NCBI GenBank assembly: GCA_031403155.1
Contig: JANNSX010000511.1
Location: 1-9,018, forward strand
Source of the DNA: JANNSX01 sp031403155
GTDB lineage: Bacteria > Pseudomonadota > Alphaproteobacteria > Rhizobiales > Hyphomicrobiaceae
Length of the DNA: 9,018 nt
Direction: 5' to 3'
Shown: one piece after another, positions 6,682 to 9,018 of the stretch
Layout: each line of letters starts with the position of its first letter
How positions within the stretch are numbered: the first letter of the stretch is position 1
Program-made: the position numbers and the translations under genes
Notes under the pieces: model-generated
Seen by the model: the letters and a program-made list of their open reading frames with translations, nothing else
Database searches by the model: none
What the model was told of the DNA's origin: nothing

Positions 6682-7590
6682 ATGATCGACGATCGCGACT
6701 ATGTGGGCTACGGACCGAACCTCCCCGACCCGCAATGGCCGGGCGGCGCGCGCATCGCCGTGAACATCAACCTCAACTTCGAGGGCGGCGGCGAGCACTC
6801 CATCATGGACGGCGACGCCCATTCGGAAGGCATGCTCAACGACATCGGCTTTCCGGCTTTGCCGGGCCTGCGCGCGCCCATGGTCGAAACGGTGTTCGAG
6901 TACGGCTCGCGGGTCGGGGCCTGGCGGCTTCTGCGCCTCTTCGAGCGGTTCGGCGTCAAGGTTTGCCTCCTCGCCGTGGCTCGGGCAGCTGAGCGCAATC
7001 CAGAGCTAACCCGCGCCTTCATCGCCGGCGGCCACGAGCTCGTCAGCCACCATTACCGATGGCTCGACTATCAGACGATGCCCGAGGCTGAGGAGCGAGA
7101 GCACATCCGCCTCGCCTTCGAGGTTCTGGACCGGATCGGCGGTGTGCAGGTTGTCGGCTGGATGACTGGTCGGCCCAGCGCCAATACACGCCGGTTGCTC
7201 GTGGAGACCGGCAAACTTCTCTATGACCGCGATGCGCTGAACGACGAACTGCCCTACTGGCGTGTGATCGGCGGCAAGTCGCACCTTACAATTCCCTATT
7301 CCTTCGAGACGAACGACAATCGCTTCAACGAGAATTCCGGCTTCAGCACCGGCGATGACTTCGCCAGCTACATGATCGACTGCTTCGAAGTGCTCTTTCA
7401 GGAAGGGCAGGATCAGCCGAAGATGATGTCTCTCGCCATTCATGATCGGATCATCGGCCGGCCGGGGCGCGTCACCGGCCTGATCCGATTCTTGGATCAC
7501 ATCCGCTCGCGAGATCGGGTCTGGGTGGCGACCGGCCAGGAGATCGCCGAGCATTGGCGGAAGGTACATCCCTTTTCCGGGCGGGTGTAA
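6682..7590 (+). CDS. PuuE-like polysaccharide deacetylase family hydrolase
   Basis: A 302-residue protein closely patterned on PuuE-type allantoinase-like members of the polysaccharide deacetylase family. The N-terminal RDYVGYGPNLPDPQWPGGAR (5-24) is the family signature, followed by NLNFEGGGEHS (30-40), EYGSRVGAWR (73-82), SHHYRWLDY (122-130), WMTGRPSANTRR, LPYW and LAIHDRIIGRPGR (251-263, with H254). PuuE in Pseudomonas opens the hydantoin ring of allantoin and does not depend on metal; the protein here likewise has no TFDD motif at the first strand. No other purine-degradation gene is visible, so a different cyclic amide or related substrate is plausible. I chose ATG 6682 because the family normally begins a few residues before RDMVGYG and AGGGG lies upstream; ATG 6652 would add ten residues without a ribosome-binding site. 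It is probably cytoplasmic: no signal peptide is visible. Confidence 0.88.
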   Translation: MIDDRDYVGYGPNLPDPQWPGGARIAVNINLNFEGGGEHSIMDGDAHSEGMLNDIGFPALPGLRAPMVETVFEYGSRVGAWRLLRLFERFGVKVCLLAVARAAERNPELTRAFIAGGHELVSHHYRWLDYQTMPEAEEREHIRLAFEVLDRIGGVQVVGWMTGRPSANTRRLLVETGKLLYDRDALNDELPYWRVIGGKSHLTIPYSFETNDNRFNENSGFSTGDDFASYMIDCFEVLFQEGQDQPKMMSLAIHDRIIGRPGRVTGLIRFLDHIRSRDRVWVATGQEIAEHWRKVHPFSGRV

Positions 7591-7619
7591 CCTGCGGACA
7601 GGGTTGCCGGCAGACCGGC
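7589..7619 (+). terminator. Tandem stem-loops after the PuuE-like gene
   Basis: Directly at the stop codon, AACCTG and CAGGGTT (7589-7605) form a stem with one bulged G and a CGGA loop, followed at once by GCCGG-CAGA-CCGGC (7606-7619). No T-tract follows, so this is at most a weak or factor-dependent transcription end, or a stabilising 3' structure. Confidence 0.3.
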
Positions 7620-7622
7620 GCC

Positions 7623-7847
7623 TCAATTCCAAAGCTGATACCGCATCCTGAAAATCCACCGCACGATGGCAAGGCAGAGTGCCAGGGCAGCGCTCACTCC
7701 GGCATAGACGTCGGCTGTTTCTTAGAGGCTCCAGACAAAGTCGCTGGCGAGGTAGACGAGGGCATTGGCGGATGGAGCGACAGTCGAATTGGGCACGGCA
7801 GCCACAGGAATGAGTTGGCCAACGGGAAGCGCTTGTGAGCGGCGCAT
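7623..7847 (-). pseudogene. Interrupted small reading frame, possible SDR tail or small membrane protein
   Basis: One minus-strand frame runs from ATG 7847 to TGA 7623-7625 and is broken by a single in-frame TAA at 7722-7724. The first part (41 residues) contains PVGQLIPV and, after a gap, ANALVYLASDFVWS, which resembles the PVG...YLASD segment near the C-terminus of SDR enzymes, including the SDR in this window, but with about ten extra residues between. The part after the stop codon contains a hydrophobic run (VYAGVSAALALCLAIVRWIF) followed by basic residues, like one transmembrane segment. Codon use stays mostly G/C at third positions on both sides of the stop. It may be a decayed gene, two tiny genes or chance; assignment is tentative. 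Confidence 0.25.
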
Positions 7848-8152
7848 TGCGAAGAATGCCCTGCGGCAGAACGAGCATCAATTCCGAGCGCCCAAGGCGA
7901 GCCGCAGAACGCGCTGGCCACCGCTAAGCGTGAGGGACGCATCGAGAAGGCAGAGAGGCTGGCAGGTGCGCAAGGACAGTAGCCGATTCTGGGCCTCCGA
8001 TGGCGCTGAACGGCTTGAGCAGCGGCACATTCCGTGACTTTGGTTCGATGTCGCAGCGGGGGCTTATCCAATGCGCGCGCGATCGCTACGTGGACATGCT
8101 TCGCGCTTGGAGCGGAGTTCAGCATGATGGTTCATCCTGAGTCGCGACGCCG

Positions 8153-8169
8153 TTTCGAGTAGGTCGAAA
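8153..8169. repeat. Inverted repeat TTTCGA-N5-TCGAAA
   Basis: A perfect six-base inverted repeat around GTAGG, operator-like in size. It lies in the gene-poor stretch and is not next to any convincing gene start, so function is unknown and chance is possible. Confidence 0.35.
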
Positions 8170-8191
8170 TAACTGCTGCCGGCCGGCATTG

Positions 8192-8257
8192 CATTCTGAC
8201 TTGGTTGCCAATCGTTTGATGGCCGCATACCGACAGCCTGCTAGAAGAGTCAGAATG
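8192..8257. repeat. Ten-base inverted repeat with 46-base spacer
   Basis: CATTCTGACT at 8192-8201 is perfectly complementary to AGTCAGAATG at 8248-8257. The arms do not extend further. It could be a long hairpin, paired protein-binding sites or the arms of an old insertion. There is no transposase between the arms, and a repeat of this size can arise by chance in a window this long. Confidence 0.35.
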
Positions 8258-8412
8258 GGCGTTGCTTTCGTTTCAGTTCCATCCGACTACGAAACTGGGG
8301 GTCGAAGCCGATCCCGCAGGCATCCCTCGAGTGCGGGAGTCTTGCGGGGATCGATGCTGCACTCTGCTGCGCTATTGGGCACTTCCTGCAACGGGCGCCC
8401 GGTTAACCTGTT

Positions 8413-8428
8413 GAAACTACGTCGTTTC
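8413..8428. promoter_or_regulatory. Near-perfect 16-base palindrome beside the tRNA fragment
   Basis: GAAACTACGTCGTTTC is symmetric at seven of eight pairs and lies 17 bases before the start of the tRNA-like sequence. On the element side of an integration junction such a repeat could be an integrase or excisionase arm site, or a regulator site. Its symmetry is seen directly; its role is a guess. Confidence 0.3.
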
Positions 8429-8445
8429 CAAATCAGTCTGCGTCA

Positions 8446-8489
8446 TCATAATCCTGGGGTCGGGGGTTCAAGTCCCTCCTCCGCTACCA
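8446..8489 (+). tRNA. Truncated tRNA-Met(CAT), 3' half only (probable attachment-site remnant)
   Basis: The 44 bases fit tRNA positions 33-76 exactly: T33, anticodon CAT (8447-8449), AA, the 3' anticodon-stem strand TCCTG, a five-base variable loop GGGTC, T-stem GGGGG/CCCTC around TTCAAGT, the acceptor strand CTCCGCT, discriminator A and an encoded CCA. Upstream there is no matching anticodon-stem strand (CAGGA expected, GCGTC present), no D-arm and no acceptor strand complementary to CTCCGCT. The gene is therefore cut at the anticodon loop and cannot give a tRNA. This is the pattern left when a tyrosine-recombinase element inserts into a tRNA gene, restores the gene at its other end and displaces the original 3' half. 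Confidence 0.8.
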
Positions 8490-8814
8490 AGACTTTCGCA
8501 TTCGCTGGCGATTTTACGCGCGCGCAGGCGCTCCGAGACGGCGCGATATCGCCGCCTCGCCCGGTGGGCCTATTCACAATGTCAAAGAGCGGCGTCCGGA
8601 CCCGGGCGCGGACTTGGCTTCGCAGATGGCATCTCTCGAGCGATGCCGGCCACGCAACGGTCCGGCGCCGATTGTGCGGTCGCGCGGACGCGCGGGGATT
8701 AGTTTTTGGGGGTTCTTGTGGACAGGGTAAACGGCCGGGCGCCGGTGCCGCAATCCGCACCGGTCATATCGCCGTCGCGATCTCCAGGATTTGCCGTTTC
8801 CAGCAGGCCGCCGA
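8490..8814. other. Intergenic region between tRNA fragment and DUF4279-like gene
   Basis: I see no gene in these 325 bases. A perfect seven-base stem CCGGTGC/GCACCGG (8742-8763, eight-base loop) lies about 50 bases beyond the stop of the minus-strand gene; no T-tract follows it, so it is a weak terminator candidate only. If the tRNA fragment marks an island end, this is the first host sequence beyond it. Confidence 0.4.
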
Positions 8815-9018
8815 CTACGACTGTGGTTCGGTACACACGGAAATGCCGAGGTCGATGCCGAGCGCAACGAGGCGCGAGAGAAGCTCCGGCCGGATGGCGT
8901 CGCCGAAGTCGCCGTCATCGCCCATGAAGTCGATGTTGATGTAGATTGTCCCACCGGTGCTCTTCAGGCGCGACAGGAAATCCCCGTGCGGCTCGATGCG
9001 TGCGACGAGTGCCTCGAC
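8815..9018 (-). CDS. DUF4279-like protein (C-terminal 67 residues)
   Basis: The minus strand is open from the window edge to TAG at 8815-8817, and the start lies beyond base 9018. The 67 visible residues show an alternating pattern: a helix (VEALVARIEPHGDFLSRLKS), a strand (GTIYINIDFMGD), a helix after an acidic loop (AIRPELLSRLVALG), and a last strand (IDLGISVCTE). This order, with the strand-forming tail after LGIDLGI, is how DUF4279 domains end: a helix near the 'L..l.p....l..l' region and a final 'lgl.lgidiY' strand. The family has no settled function; members are small, soluble and often found alone. Identification rests on pattern and only half a domain, so it is moderate. Codon use is GC-rich and gene-like, and it stands in contrast to the stretch upstream. 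Confidence 0.65.
   Translation of the reverse strand, partial: VEALVARIEPHGDFLSRLKSTGGTIYINIDFMGDDGDFGDAIRPELLSRLVALGIDLGISVCTEPQS

Larger units (their letters stand above)
7591..8445. other. Gene-poor stretch with coding-like remnants
   Basis: No intact recognisable gene is present in these 855 bases. The longer open frames here are scrambled-looking, run across the neighbouring tRNA fragment or lie antisense to each other. Short stretches do look like decayed coding sequence: minus 7623-7847 (listed separately); plus 7839-7982, ending in AKREGRIEKAERLAGAQGQ and a TAG; and plus 8000-8140, 46 residues beginning MALNGLSSGTF. None could be assigned. Base composition is less uniformly GC-rich than in the catabolic genes. 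Inverted repeats occur at 8153-8169 and 8192-8257. The stretch ends at a truncated tRNA, consistent with the non-coding margin of an integrated element. Confidence 0.5.

Noticed and set aside
7694..8125. Minus-strand frame of 143 codons in the gene-poor stretch
   Set aside because: Sequence is rich in Ser, Pro, Arg and His with no fold or family pattern, and it overlaps other short frames that look more coding-like.
8446..8760. Minus-strand reading frame of 104 codons ending in EEGLEPPTPGL
   Set aside because: This tail is the well-known false peptide made by reading a tRNA 3' half on the opposite strand; the rest shows no domain. The tRNA fragment explains it.
8742..8763. Stem-loop as a true terminator for the DUF4279-like gene
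   Set aside because: The seven-base stem is perfect but has no following T-tract on the minus strand, so it is only mentioned as weak.
8189..8944. Plus-strand frame of 251 codons
   Set aside because: It crosses the tRNA fragment and lies antisense to the DUF4279-like gene; composition is Arg/Ser-rich with no recognisable fold.
1..9018. CRISPR array, insertion sequence or toxin-antitoxin pair
   Set aside because: No regularly spaced repeats, transposase motifs or paired small toxin/antitoxin genes were seen on either strand.

Overview
The window is GC-rich, with almost every codon ending in G or C inside the genes. The protein families suggest an alphaproteobacterium, probably Hyphomicrobiales (Rhizobiales); this is inference from composition and gene content, and no taxonomic marker is present.

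Bases 1-7590 are a tightly packed accessory catabolic region. A plus-strand operon starts upstream of the window: the end of an E1-alpha subunit (1-300), the E1-beta subunit (344-1354), a lipoyl-domain/alpha-beta-hydrolase E2 of the acetoin dehydrogenase type (1360-2487), and a VOC (glyoxalase/dioxygenase-fold) protein (2491-3024). It meets head-on a minus-strand SDR dehydrogenase (3025-3798). A short divergent promoter region with a perfect palindrome separates the SDR from a plus-strand M20-family protein (3906-5141). Next comes a minus-strand HpaB-type flavin monooxygenase (5131-6600), and divergent from it a plus-strand PuuE-like polysaccharide-deacetylase-fold hydrolase (6682-7590).

A plausible joint role (inference) is degradation of a ring compound, perhaps N-containing: oxygenation by the HpaB-like enzyme, opening of a cyclic amide or similar bond by the PuuE-like enzyme, further steps by the M20, VOC and SDR proteins, and thiamine-dependent cleavage of a ketone or diketone by the acetoin-dehydrogenase-like complex. 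Two enzymes carry unusual active-site substitutions. The M20 protein lacks three of five expected metal ligands. The HpaB-like protein appears to have its two catalytic ring residues (Tyr and His) swapped. The flavin reductase partner, the E3 lipoamide dehydrogenase and any regulator or transporter are outside the window.

Bases 7591-8814 hold no convincing intact gene. They contain small coding-like remnants, some inverted repeats and, at 8446-8489, an exact-geometry 3' half of a tRNA with a CAT (Met) anticodon whose 5' half is missing. This looks like the displaced end of an integrative element inserted in tRNA-Met. The orientation implies that the catabolic region to the left lies inside the island and the DNA to the right is host chromosome. 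The window ends in the C-terminal part of a minus-strand DUF4279-like gene (8815-9018).
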